Positions 11,989 through 24,165 of a stretch of 64,000 nucleotides of DNA are shown in pieces. Every line of letters begins with the position of its first letter. Position 1 is the stretch's first letter. Made by a program: the position numbers and the translations under genes. Origin of the DNA: Lentinus brumalis (taxonomy: Eukaryota; Basidiomycota; Agaricomycetes; Polyporales; Polyporaceae); the NCBI GenBank assembly GCA_001792895.1, contig MARA01000003.1, forward strand, positions 2,947,318 to 3,011,317, written 5' to 3'. Under the pieces are notes generated by a model. It saw nothing but the letters and a program-made list of their open reading frames with translations, was not told where the DNA came from and made no database searches.

Positions 11989-12722
11989 ATCCGTCTTGTG
12001 GAGGATACCGCCGTACGTGACGGCCCCGCGTGTGGTGGAAGAACTTCGAGAAGCGCCAAAGAGGCTCAGGTGGCCAAATTTGTTTGGCAGTGTCCCGATA
12101 CGCACGGGCCAGAGGATGAGCCCAAGTGCCCGCCTAAGCCCTGATAAAAGCAACGAAGGCAGGTTGAAGAAGCGTGCAAGAGAGGCGGGAACGAGGGGGT
12201 GTCGAACGAGTTGTTAGCGACCGCCTGGCTTGCAAAGCCATACGACTCGCGTTTACGCTGTCTGTTGCTCGACATCCAGCAGATACAGAGAGAGACGTTG
12301 GCAAGGAGAAATGATACTGAGCTCCGGACGGATTTTTGTATACGAGCCGGACGACGTTGGAGCTCGAATGAAGACTGACAGGCCTAAGTGAGTCTCGGAG
12401 ACAGCCTGAGGACAAAACGACCGTTCAAGTGTTAGTGAGCAGATGTGCATAACATCCATGCGTTGCAAGTCGGTTCGTCCTCTTTGAAGCTTTGAAGTCT
12501 CGCAACTTACATGGTATTCGCGCTACAGGATCGGGCGGCGAGAAGCCGACTCGGAGTTGGCGAGGACTAGACTCGGCAAGTGTATCCGCTGTGGTTTATT
12601 CTCGCAGACAAGTAGATAGACACAGGGTAGAGGAGCCGTAAGCTGCAGTCTCGAGGAGGAGGAGGAGGTCGAGGTCAAGCTCAAGTCGCCAAGTCCGAGC
12701 GGAGCGGATACTAAGTTCAGAA

Positions 12723-12733
12723 CCCTAACCCGA
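12723..12733 (+). promoter_or_regulatory. Telobox-like AACCCTAACCC upstream of the TBC gene
   Basis: AACCCTAACCC sits about 210 bp upstream of the TBC start, and the equivalent position of the 5' relic on the other arm keeps it (GGGGTTAGGGTT at about 24,147-24,158). Such motifs can be regulatory in fungi (Tbf1/Rap1-type binding); here only position and conservation support it. Confidence 0.3.
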
Positions 12734-12941
12734 GATGGTAGGCGAGTTGCCGTGGTGGTCGTCGGCGCTGTGCTCGACGCTGTCCTTGTCTTCTTCCTCG
12801 CTGTCTGCTTCCCCACTTGCTCGCTGTCCTCCCTCCATCTCGTGTCTCGTCTCGTCTCTCTTCTGTCTCTTCTCATTTTCGTCGCTCGTTTCCCCAGACT
12901 CCAGACCTCGACACACTCCATCAAAACACAGCTCAGGCACG

Positions 12942-15900
12942 ATGGCGATGGACGCAAGCGAGCTGGGCAGATGGACCCGGTTCGCAGGCAAAGGAGGCAT
13001 CGGGAAGTGCACCGCTCTGCAGGACTGTATTGCGGAGGAACCGCAGGATCTCATGTTCATGAAGGTGAGCACGCTCTCTCAGCGTTGGATTTCATCACTT
13101 CTACGCCGGTCTACGTCCTCGCCGCCTCGAATTTGTCTTCTTCGTCGTGAGCTTAACCCGTTGACGCACACGCTGTGTATTGGAGCGAGCATGCACATGC
13201 TGCAAGTGATGCGGGCACCCGTCTGAGACTAGTCTCCGTGTCAGGCGCGGTTGATGCAGTCCGTGACCGGATATCAACGAGAAATGGTACTTCATGCGTC
13301 CCGGGCTGTATCATGCCGCGCTGGTCTCCGCTCTTTCGCCAAGCATCGTCGTGCTTTCCCATCCGGAGGCGTATAATCCGCGTATGTGGGGCACACCTTC
13401 AGTGCATGGTCGTCCCAGTTTGACAAGGATCGCGTTCATTGCACCTCACCGTCCTTTGCCCTTCGCGCCTTGCAAACACCGCTAAGCCCCGCCGTCTCAA
13501 CTGAACCGCTCACATCTGGTATCGCTCTGCAACTCCTCTCCGCTCAATTGATGAACGAATTCGAGTGGAAGGAGGTCGGAGGCTCGGACACGGTCGCGCT
13601 TCGTGTTGCGCATGCGTCGTGTCTCTGAGCTGTCTTGACGCTTCGCCATCACCGTCCGGGAGTGGTACTGGTACGACGGACATGTGCTTGCGACGCGATA
13701 GAGGCACAGAAGAGACTGCCTGAGCGAATGCTGGCGATGCGGGGAACCTCCTGGGTATCCATGAACCTCGTCGTGGATGGATGCTTAAGAGGTTATAAGA
13801 GGGTCGATTTCCGTTCGTCCTAGCGCTGCATCTCCGCCGGTGGTCATACCATTCCGTGACGTCGTCTCTCTCGTGCAGCTTTGTGCGAGCGTCCTCCGTT
13901 GCTCGTTCGTGGCGTGTACCACACCTTTCCATACGTTCCGCGGCTTTTGAGCGTCGAAGCACTCGCCGAGGAACAAGCTACGCGAAGCTATTGGTGACGT
14001 CCGCTTCCCACCCTTGAGCGTAGCCTTACCGGGGCTGGCGATGCGTGCGCGGTCCCGTTCGCGTCGTCGCGACACTATTGCACTGTACTTGAGTGACCAT
14101 AATGACCTTCCTCCTCCGGCTCGGGCCATTACGAAGTAGAAGCTTCGGGCGAAGGACGCTCGCTGCTTGACTTGAGTTCCGTGCGCTGCTCGGAAAGATG
14201 AGATGCCCGGTCGTCACGTTCTCGCAGCGTCAGCGGGTGCTCCTGCCCTCTTCGCATCGTTTCAGCCCTTCCGACCATCACTTGAGGGAAGACACAACGC
14301 CCAGGGACCCGTTCTCGCTATTGAGATCGAGCAGAGCAGCCGGTCCGTCACAGTACCGTGACGTAAATCGCTCTGCGCGTGTACTCCATTCATTTGAGGG
14401 AAGACACAACGCCCAGGGACCCGTTCTCGCTATTGAGATCGAGCAGAGCAGCCGGTCCGTCACAGTACCGTGACGTAAATCGGTCTGCGCGTGTACTCCA
14501 TTCACTCGGTGCCGGGGTTCTCTCCCTTGTATGTATCCGGCAGATTGGCTTCTTCGTGCATCGTTGCTGTGCAGATTCAGACCGGCGTACCTTTGCCTTA
14601 CTCGCCCCTTCCTTCCCCGCGAGTGTTGACACTCTTCTCTTCCACAGGACGACGAAATCATCGTGCTTATGCAAATACCCGGACATGTCGATCTGTATCT
14701 CGTGCGTACGCCCTGCCATTCTCTTGTATATCGTGTCTTACCTCGTACAGGGCTACTGCGAGGGCGTAGTTGGCAATTTCCACGGCGACGCCGTCCGCTT
14801 CCATGGCCGCCTCAAGAAACCTGTCCTCACGAAGCGGGGATCCGCTGCCTCGCCGATCTCTCGGCCCTCGTCTTCGCAGAGTGCGTTTACCGTTTCGGCA
14901 CGCGACGCGCCTTCCCCAGCCGTCTTGTCTGTCCGCGAAGCCTTCTCCCCAGTTGCTCTGTCTCCCCGCGACTCGTGGTCGCCTTTGGTCATGCGGGAAG
15001 CCCCTCCGCCGCAGGTGTCTGCTCCCCAGATCGAGCCCAGCGTCTCCTCGTCCAGCAGCATGTCCTTCTCCGCTGCATCGCAGTCCCCACTCGCCTCGCC
15101 GAATCCGGAGCGCTCCATGAGCCACGAATCTCAGGCGACATCCCTGTCCTCCGCCCCGATCACCCCAGCGGATGACGGCGCGGACGGGGCCTCGATCGCA
15201 CGCACCGCCGACGCATCAGACACGGAGTCGCTTGTCCCTCCCATCCGGCTCGAAGAGATCGCGAAGCAGCTGAGCAGCGACAGTCCGGTCGAGCACTTCT
15301 ACTCCCCGAGTCCGACCACGTCGCGCTTCCCGCCGGGCGACCGCGACTCCGTTTACTCGGACGACGAGCCGAACCCGCGCATCTCGATCGCGTCGTCCGA
15401 CAACGGCGGGGTCAACATCGGCCTCTCGCTGCTGGGAGACGGCGGAGACGACTCGGACGACAGCGACGCCGAGTCCTTCTCGGCCATCAGGCGCGTACAG
15501 TCGCCCGAGTCGACGTTCTCGTTGCGGGTCCCCATGACTGCCGGCTCTGAGTCGCAGTACTCCGAGTCTCCGCGGAGCACGACCCAGTTCGCCCGCGCCG
15601 CCTCGCCAGACTCGACAGTCGAGGGTCCTTTTGAGCCCCGAGCGCACGCTCAGAGTCGCACTACTCAGCGTCGCCCCCTGCGTCTCAGGCACTCGATCTA
15701 CCGCCGACTGCCCGCTCTGAACGCTCCGAATCCAACTACTCCGGGTCGCCAGTGAGCACACGCGCACCGCTCCCTCCTGGAGAAGGCATCGTCCGCCCCG
15801 AGTCCGAGTACGACTTCAGCGAGGACTGGGAGGGCGCGGACGACATCTACGACCAGTACCGGTACTCGCGCTTCTCGATGGCGTCGAAGATGTCGCGGAT

Positions 15901-18900
15901 GTCGAGGCGCATGTCGAAGGGCTCGATGCACTCCGCTCACTCGGATGCCCCACCCGTGCCCACGCCTGCGGAACGCCCCAGCATCGACTCGAACAGGGAC
16001 AGGAAGGGCTCGAAGGGCAAGATCCCGTCAAGGCTTGCCGAGTCGACCACGCAGGCGGACATGGACGTGCAAGCGGATGGGGATGGAGATGAAGACGAGG
16101 AATCGATGTCGCCGTTGAGCAGGATGGAGAGGAACCGACCCGCTCCGCTGACGATCAGGAAGGAGCCGGAGCCCTCTCCGCTGTTGCATGCGACGTTTGG
16201 ATCTCCGGTTGCGTCACCGACTGCGCCCTCTGCGACTTCGGGGTCGTTCGCATCCCCGACGCTCGTCGATCCTGCGTTTTCAATGAACATGGGCGCGACG
16301 AATCCGCGGAAGTCTCGCGATGATGACGACGACAGCGATGAGTCGAGTGATGACGACGAGAGCCGTCGCTCGCGGCAGGAGGTCGCTCAACCTAGCCGCA
16401 ACGATCCTATGCCGATGTCAGCGATGTCGCAGGCCGCCGAGATCGTCAATGAGCACTCTTCTGCTCGGTCGTCTCCGCCTACACCAGCCGTGCCTCCGCT
16501 CTCTCCGCGATCTGACGAGTCCTCCGCCACGCTCGAAAAGCGCCGACTCGCAGTGGCCAATGCAGACCCGACCGACGAGCCTCCGCCGCCGCCGTACAGC
16601 TCGGCTGAGGCGTCCGGAGCTGGTGCTTCGGGCTCGACGTCAGCATCGACTACACAAGCACCAACACCGGCTACTTCTCCTCCGCCCGGCAACTCCGTCG
16701 TGAACACGCCTCCCGGACAACCCACTCACCCAACCGCACGTCCCATCGACCCGAATCGTCAGCCCGTACACCCCATGATGCGCCAGTCCCTCTTCGCGCC
16801 TCATCCTGGTGCCCCAAAGCCCGCAGCCGCACCCGTAGGTCCCATGTACGGCCGCCCGAATCAGCAACAACCACCACCCCAGCCCATGCCACAACACGTG
16901 GGCCCGCCTCCGGGATCCGCATATCAGGTACTCGGGATGGCGTTCCAAGCGAGGCGCGAAGGCCGCCCTGCCCCGCCGACGATCTACGGTCGCTTCGAGT
17001 TCGACTTGACGATGTCTATGGGCCCGGTCCCCATCACGTTCACGACGGAGCCGCAGAACAACGTCCCGGCGAACAGGGCGATGCGTCCGCCGCCTATGCC
17101 GTGGTCCCCGCCTGGGGGTGTGGGCGCGGGCCCGAGTCGGGTGGGGAGCCCGGCGTCGCTGTTGAGTGCGCGGGGCGTCGTCGATCCGACGGGTAGGAGG
17201 AGCGCGACGTCGCCGCCTTTGAGGGGTCCGTCGCCGTTGCAGGGCTCGGCTCCGTTGCAGATTGACCAGGTGTTGGCGGATGTTGCTGGTTCTGGGAGGG
17301 GCGCGAGTCCTGCGCCCAGTCTTGGGGCGAGAATTACGAGCCCGCCTCCGAGTCTTGGGGCGCGGATCACAAGCCCTCCTCCGATGTCGGCTGTCAATGG
17401 GAGCCAGCCTATCCAGCGGGCGAACTTCTCGCCACAGGCGGGTGGGCCGCGTCCGAGGTCGAGGTCTTTCTCGGGTATGGCGAGTGGAGATCTGAGCGTT
17501 AGGACGCAGTTGGATGTGGGCAGGTACGCACCGCTCACGTATGTGTCATTGCATGGTTCCACTGACTACATTCACAGCCGAGATGATTCCTCGGCCGCTG
17601 CGCTCTCCAGTCAGCTCTCCCCACCGCTCTCGCCCATCCGCCCTCTCCAGATCACGACGAAGCGGTCCAAGTCCGCTATGTCCACCACGACGATTGCGCC
17701 TTCTAATGTGCCATCACCACAGCGTGCGACGGTATCGCACTCCCCAACTGTGCTACGGGGATTACACGCGCCGTCACCGCTCTCACAGGCCGTACATACC
17801 GCTGGCCCCGGAGGAGGAGGACCTGGAGCCCCGCCGCCCGTACGTTCTCCTCCACCTCGTGCGTCCACGAACCCGCTCCCAGGCTCAGTTTCGTCTCCTC
17901 CGACAGCGGACCCTGTCGCTCCAGCTACGCAAGTCGTTCGCGCGTTATCTCTAGACCAGGCGGGCTCGTCTCCGACCGGGTCGCCGTTGTTGGGTGCGAA
18001 TGGGTTAGGAGGTGCGGGTGCGAACATGAACGGGCTGGGCTCGCCGACGAAGTTTCAGAGCCCGCTGGCGACGCTTCCGGAGAGTCTTGCGTTGAACGCC
18101 AGTCCGCCGTCGTCCCCGCGGTCGGTGCAGAGCTTCGTGCCGTTGTCGCCGAGGTCGGCAATCAACTTCCCAACCCCGTCGTCTCCTAGGGTACTTCGTC
18201 ATAGTCGATCTGCTGTTATGCCCACGACGAGTGCGAGCTCTTCGAGAACGTCGACGTCTGATCGGATGTCGCCGCTGCGGTCCCGGACAGCTTCGCAGTC
18301 AGAAGCGGGCTCGCGGCCGTCGGTCGATTCAGTGCTGTCTGCGGCGTCGGAGCGGGTCGTGTCACCAACGGGCTTCGACGAAGCCAACCGATCGTCTGCG
18401 ACATCTCCGTCGACGCCAACATCTGCATCTTTTGAAGGCGGCACGATGGGCCTCCGGATCAGCAAGCGCAGCCCGCGGCCACCAGTCGTCCCTCTGCGGG
18501 TGGTCACGAGCAATCAGTCGCAATCAGGACAGTCGCCATCAGGACACAGTGCTAGCATCCACAGTCCTACATTCAGCGTGACGACCGCAACAAGCGAGTA
18601 CACGATGGACGGCGAGAGAGACACAGTGCAGGTGCAGGACACGGACTTCGAGCTCGTCAGGCCGACGCTTCCGCTCTCTCCATTCGGCAGAGGGAGCTTC
18701 GAGAGCCTGCCGAGTCCCGGGATGGGAAGCTTCCTCCGCGCGGACAGTCCCGCTCTGTCGACGCTCTCGGGCGGGTCGAGTCTCCGGCAAGGATTCGGAC
18801 TCGGAGATGCGTCTGCGTCCACATCGTCGCTGTCGCCTCGCGGAGACAAGTCCCCGAAGGAGAGCAAGGAGTCCGCCGATGCGCATCGCCAGCGCGAGCT

Positions 18901-19984
18901 GCGCTGGGTGACCGCAATCTCGTCGATCACGCCGTCGCAGGCGCGGAAGAGCAAGAAGGTTCGCAAGATGGTGCTGGACGGCGTGCCCGCGAGTGTGCGT
19001 TACCAGGTGTGGGCGATGCTCACGGATAGCAAGGGCAAGCGGATGGACGGGCTGTACCAGAAGCTCTCGCAGCGAGATAAGGTTGCGGCGTGGCAGGAGA
19101 TTGAGCGCGATGTGAGAGAGGGTTTCGACGGGATGCCGATGGCGCGAGACGGGTCGCTCGGGAAGCTGCTCCAGGTGTATCTCTGCATGGTGCCCGATAT
19201 TCAGTACTCGCGGGGTGCGTTCTTTTTCCTCGGTTGCGGACCGTTGCGATGGAGCTGATCGTCTTCGTAGGCCTTGTGATGATCGCTGGACAGTTGCTTC
19301 TGCAGTCTCCCGAGGAAGACGCGTTCTGGACGTTCGTGTCGCTCATGGACACGCATCTTCGGCCGTACTTCTCGAACAATAGTGTGCAGCTGGAGGTCGA
19401 TGCCTCGCTCTTCGCTCGCGCGCTGGAGTCCAACGACGCAGCATCTGCCAAGAAGGTCTTCGGCGACATGGGCATCGCGCCTGTTGCTATCTGTAAAGCA
19501 TGGTAACGCTTATTCGCTTGCTTCTGTGCGAATGCCGACATCTGACTTTTTCTGCAGGTTTACGACCGTCTTCGCCGATGCACTTCCATCGGAGTACCTC
19601 GTCCGCCTGTGGGACATATTCTTATTCGAAGGTACGTACACATACATGTGCTCGACGCGTCGTGTTCTCACGTGAAGTACAGGTGTTACATTCCTGTTCC
19701 GAGCTGGCTTGGCAATCTTCTCCTGTACGCGGCGGATGTTCTTGCAGTCTGCGTCGCCCGAGGGTGTGCTCGACGTGCTCTCCCGGCCACCGCTCGCCGT
19801 TCTGCCTCCGAACCCGGACGCGTTCGTCGAGCTCGCATTCTCGATGAAGCTCAAGGACGACGACATCCGAAAGCAACGTAACAAGCTTGAGGCGCAGGTC
19901 AAGCGTCGGACGGCGCAGACAAGAGCGTCGCCCATGTCGCCGGCTACTCCGCAAACGATCTCTCTTCCGAAAAACGGCATTTAA
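12942..19984 (+). CDS. SH3 and TBC (Rab-GAP-like) domain protein, probable frameshift in exon 3
   Basis: Six-exon model: 12942-13064, 14648-14701, 14751-19214, 19271-19502, 19558-19631, 19683-19984; all junctions GT-AG and in phase. Exons 1-3 build an SH3-like domain at residues about 24-85 (ALQDCIAEEPQDLMF, DDEIIVLMQIPG, GYCEGVVGNFHGDAVRF). A Ser/Pro-rich, probably disordered linker of about 1,370 residues follows, then a TBC domain at about 1,465-1,720 (VPASVRYQVWAML, LVMIAGQLLLQ, EEDAFW, LVRLWDIFLFEG). TBC proteins activate Rab GTPases in membrane traffic. Both catalytic fingers look altered: IxxDxxR reads IERDVRE and YxQ reads YSR. The frame breaks in a CCCC run near 15,637; one extra C restores frame and gives about 1,749 residues. 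Intron 1 is 1.58 kb, very long for this genome. It is the only near-complete copy; four partial relics surround it. Confidence 0.8.
13065..14647 (+). other. Oversized intron 1 of the SH3-TBC gene
   Basis: The 1,583-bp intron runs from GTGAGC after codon 41 to CTTCCACAG. Other introns of the gene are 48-56 bp. It contains a 112-bp tandem duplication (14,282-14,505) and no convincing open frame. Its first part is related to sequences beside the 5' relics at 6.3 kb and at 23.1-23.8 kb, so the insertion predates the local duplications. Confidence 0.65.
14282..14505 (+). repeat. 112-bp tandem duplication inside TBC intron 1
   Basis: Two adjacent 112-bp copies (14,282-14,393 and 14,394-14,505), starting TTGAGGGAAGACACAACGCC and ending GTGTACTCCATTCA, differ at a single noticed base (AAATCGCTCT against AAATCGGTCT). 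The near identity implies a recent event. Confidence 0.9.
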
Positions 19985-20682
19985 CGTATGGTTTCTCTGT
20001 TCATAGGTATTTGCAGGTTTTGTCATTCATATCGTATCATCTTCCGCTTCTTCTACACGCATTCATATCATACAGCATTCCCTCCGTCATTCTGTCATGC
20101 ATCCGTAAACATCCACGCACGCACACATCATGCACATGCATATAACATATGTACCCACTTTGTCCCAGGCCGTTCGTCAGCATTCTATCCTCGAGTTACG
20201 CTGTGAGTTCTCGCTCTGCTGTGCACTCGCATCTCTGCATTGGTCTGCTTACTGGCTCGTTGTTGCGTGACATACCACACTCTGAGGTGATTTGTGTCGC
20301 AATGCATAACACCCTCCGCGCTCCTGCTTGAGAATCTGCGGCGGAGCAGTACAAGGCTTCTGGATATGGGGAGGTGTGCCCCTTACGAGGTGATGGCCTG
20401 CAAGGCTCGGTGCGCATTAGCGCGCTGTTCTCTTGTATTCCGTTATTCCGTGACTCTATGTCCGTTGTTCTCTCGCGGACCGTTGTTCTCTCGTAGTCCG
20501 TTCCTCTCTTGCACTCTGTTGTTCTCTGGAGGCGGTGCAGCGGCACTGCGGATAGATCTCATCGCGGAGCCGCTGAGCTTCTGGAGGCGGCTACTTATTG
20601 AGCGACACAGTACAGCTCGGTTCTCACAATCTTCCCGCCCCCGACAGCCCCCCACCCAGAAGACTTCTCACTTGTGTAAACC
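19985..20682. other. Spacer between TBC gene and F-box D
   Basis: AT-richer sequence follows the TBC stop, consistent with a 3' untranslated region. A short degenerate repeat based on CCGTTGTTCTCTCG recurs about four times at 20,462-20,526. No gene was recognised. The last 100 bp should contain the F-box D promoter, but the GGCGCTTC box is absent. Confidence 0.5.
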
Positions 20683-22604
20683 ATGGACATCAGAAACAAC
20701 TACGAGGACGATATCGCGGACCTTGTAGGCCAAGTACACCGCATACTCGACGCTCACCCGGATGCTATGAGGTAAGTGACGTTGTTAGTTGGCATTGCGA
20801 TCTAATTCATCCGGGCTATACAGCCTCTCTTCCGTGAGTTTTTTACGAGCCTTGCATGGCGGTATTGACAACTGAGGATTTACGGCAGTTGCGTAACTCG
20901 TTCAAAAGGGTGAACGGCTTGAAGGCCATTCTGGCGGAACGGATCAATGCCAGGATGCTCGTCAACGGCCTGCCTAACGAGCTCCTTATAGAGGTCTTCA
21001 AATACGTCACATTTGAAGGAGGATCGTGCCCGACGCTTTCCCTCAACGTCGGCGACAATGCGAGGGTCCAAACCCGCCCTCTTCTCTCGCTCACTCATGT
21101 GTGCCGTAGGTGGCGCCGCACAGCCATGGCGTATCCTCTCCTGTGGCAGAGGATCGACTGCCATAATCCGGAGCAGTTGCGCGAATTTGCCACACAGCGC
21201 TCATATCCGGGGCCAATCTCGCTGTTCATCGATGTCCGGAGGCTCCGCCTGTCGGGACACAAGGACGCACTGCGCTTCGTTCTCGAGCACTCCGACCGCC
21301 TCCGCAGACTCGACATCGCGTATGATCTCGAGTCCAGGGAGCACGTTCCCCACTCCCGGCTCCTCGACCTGCATTGCCCGGACCTCGAATGCCTCACCGT
21401 GAACAGATGTTCGCCCGCTGCGATGCAGTCTCCTTTTTCCGTCTCCCGGAAATCGCTATTTTGCGGCGGTCTCTCACGTCTGCGTGCCCTGGCAATTACT
21501 CCCATCCCAGACTGGCTCCCTGCAAACCCTCTCCCTGCGCTCACGCACCTTTATCTCTCCTTTTACTGGTATACGGACCTACGCACGTCGTTCATCCTGT
21601 CCTTCCTCCGTAGCGCACCCGCACTCGAAATGCTTCAGCTCTCGCAGTTCCTTATGCCTCGTGAGGATGGCCGGGATGATCTTGTCTCTACGCCGGTACC
21701 GCTCAGCCGGCTCAAGTACATCCTCTTTTCGAGGAGCTCGAATCTTGAGTCCGCTCTTGCGTTGCTTAGCCAGCTCGTTATCCCTGGAAGTGCCCGCACA
21801 TACCTCGATTGTATCAATATTCCCAGCGAAGCTCCCTCGTCCGTTCTCCCCCTCCTCCCATCGACAGCGAACACTGAATCTCTCACGGTGTATACAAACC
21901 ATACCGCCCTGAAGCTCGTTGCAGAGGGACGCGACAGCGGATTCTGGCTGTCCGGCTGGGAGTCCCCGGATTCTAATCGAGACCGCTTTACGACCTGGCT
22001 CACCCATCTTCCAGTCATGTTCCCCCTCTCCCGCCTCTCCTACCTTCAACTGCGGCTCGAGCAACCAGGCTCAGCCATCGTGCGAATCCTCAGAGAGACG
22101 GTCTCGCTGACGACACTCGAACTTGGCATCAACCTATTCATTGAGGAGCCCGATGGGTGCGAGGACTCTCTTGTCCATATCTGTTGCACGCTCAGCGAGG
22201 AGAGTGGTGGCACCGAGCCCCTCCCCTCCCTCTGTCCGAACCTGCGCGTCCTGACAATCAGGCCGTACAGCGACGGCGACGGCAAAGCGGTTCACACGCG
22301 CTGACGGGAGGCCATTCACTCCATGCTCTGTGCGCGCATCCGCCTTTGCCGCCCCATCCACCGTCTAGCCATGCAGCCAGTCAATTTCCGAAGAAGAGCG
22401 CACCTGGAGATCGAGGGCAGGCAGGAGGAGTCTGTCGACGAGGTACTCGCAGGCTACGCGTCGCTTACCGACCACGTCGATGAACTTGTTCTGCCCCGTT
22501 CGAGGGAGGAGTCAATCGTGTTTCCTACGCCCAGGGCAGACTCGGACGAGGTCGAGCGGTATTGGATCATCCATGAGGATGATCGGCCGGAACTGGATCG
22601 TTAG
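20683..22604 (+). pseudogene. F-box gene (copy D) with in-frame TGA at a conserved Trp codon
   Basis: Exon 1 is 20683-20771 (MDIRNNYEDDIADLVGQVHR) with a GTAAGT donor; exon 2 is taken from 20909. The F-box (NGLPNELLIEVFKYVTFEGGSC; HVCRRWRRTAMAYPLLWQRIDC) and LRR-like region are intact. At 22302-22304 a TGA stands where the paralogues have Trp (GHWMAAIRSML in B, THWLDAIRSVL in C, GHWKDTIRSLL in E). Reading continues in the same frame for 99 more residues to TAG at 22602-22604, including DHVDELVLPRSREESIVF and ERYWIIHEDDRPE. A truncated protein of about 495 residues lacking the C-terminal block is possible. The break looks young, because the downstream frame is otherwise undamaged. Confidence 0.85.
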
Positions 22605-23790
22605 AAAGGGCATGAATAATGGGTCTCTAGTACAGTCGGGACCGTCGTACAGGCATGCAGAACGGGTGAAATATTATACGAGAGAGACGACGGCAGTTCG
22701 AGATGAAGACGCGGCTGCGCAGGACCTAAGCTCACCAGTTGGTGCACGAAACGTTGCGGCGGCGAAGCCGGGTGTACGCATGTGACGGCCCGTCGTCTTG
22801 CATGAGAGAAGACATTGAGGAGGAGCCCATGTTGGCGGAGAACCCCTCCTACCAGCCCGACTCTCTGGAAGTCTGCGTGGTTGTATGATTGGGTCAACCG
22901 TCGATGGCAAGAGAAGGCAGAGACACCCTCACCGACACAATGCTGAGCACACACCCAACAACAATGCTGCTGAGGTTGGCCAGGGATGAGGCTACTTACT
23001 CCCATAGTTGACACGGCAACCAGGGGTCGCTGGACGGACTTCGCCTCTCCGGCTCGTCCTACGAGATCCTCGGCGGCCAAAAGTGGTTCTAAGCAGTCTG
23101 CCGCTCTGCGGAAGATGAGCACCGCGCGACGCAAGTCGGGTCGCGCAAAGGATCGCTTGGACAACGTACTTACGTGCGCCGCTCGGATCGAGACAAGAGC
23201 ATTATGGACGAGCTCAGGCTCTGCGCACTGGTCTCTCGTCTGGCAATCATGCCATCGCTTGGTGGAGTAGGAGTAGAGGACATCGCGGGGCGGAGGAGCA
23301 TGTGATGTTCTTGGCAGCGAGTGTCCTGCTCGCACAGGCAGAAATCGACAGGCACGGGCCTTGCGCCGCATCGCCCCGCTCAACCTCATGCCAGTGTTTC
23401 CGCTTCGGCAAAATCTTGGCGGCGGGTTGCGACCCCTGCTTGCAGCGATTCGCGCGCAGCGTCGCGTTCCTGTGCATACCACATGAGAGACGTCTCTCCG
23501 CCGTCACAACTGTGGACGTACCATTTGCCCCACCTCGGTGACCTTCCGTGAGCGTGTCTCAAATGCTTGGAATCCCGGAGACGTCGACCAGCGCGTCTCT
23601 CAAGACCTCCCGGTCGATGCATACACGCTGCATAGTGCAGAGAGCGCTCTCTGGAAGAAGGCAGTCACTCCGACGGAACGTAAATACACCGGAGGCTCCG
23701 GAGCCGGGGCCGATATGCGCGCGAGGCAGGAGCTCACGGAGGAGACGACAGACTCGAGGTGACAGAGGAGCAGTGGTGTGGAATGCGGTC
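22605..23790. other. Spacer with decayed TBC intron sequence
   Basis: No gene with family motifs was found. Minus-strand sequence near 23,725-23,757 (CTCGAGTCTGTCGTCTCCTCCGTGAGCT) resembles 13,125-13,150 of TBC intron 1, so this is mostly the intron of the minus-strand 5' relic. A 293-codon minus-strand ORF (22,601-23,482) lacks recognisable features. Confidence 0.45.
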
Positions 23791-24165
23791 TGACATTACA
23801 GTTAACCGAGAGCGTGCTCGCCTTTATAAACATGACATCCCGATCGCTCCGCAATGTTTGCAGCCCTGCAGAGTCGTGCACTTCCCGGTCCGTCTGCCCA
23901 GCTCGCTTGGGTCCATGGCCATCGTGCTTGAGCTGTGTTTGGATGGATGTGTACGGCGGTCTAGAGTGTGGAGAAACGAGCGACGAAAATGAGAAGAGAC
24001 AGAAGAGACACGAGACGAGACACAAGACGAGACACGAGATGGAGGGAAGAGGACAAGCAAGTCGGGGAAGCAGACAGCGAGGAAGAAGACAAGGACAGCG
24101 TCGAGGACAGCGCCGACGACCACCACGGCAACTCGTCTACCACTTGGGGTTAGGGTTCTGAGCCC
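23791..24165 (-). pseudogene. Relic of the SH3-TBC gene leader and exon 1
   Basis: On the minus strand, 24,160-23,890 is about 90% identical by eye to 12,720-12,990: the AACCCTAACCC box, the CT-rich leader (TCTTCTGTCTCTTCTCATTTTC) and the start MAMDPSELGR. A deletion then joins exon-1 parts out of register (RTGKCTTLQGCK, GMSCL). It is the mirror copy of the functional 5' end at 12,720-13,064. Confidence 0.8.

Noticed and set aside
15641..15684. A 44-bp intron in the TBC gene instead of a frameshift
   Set aside because: GTCC donor is poor and the length is below that of other introns; adding one C to the CCCC run gives a better protein (continuing SESHYSASP, like the preceding SESQYSESP).
22601..23482. 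293-residue minus-strand ORF
   Set aside because: No family similarity, Arg/His/Pro-rich, and it lies in sequence related to the decayed TBC intron.
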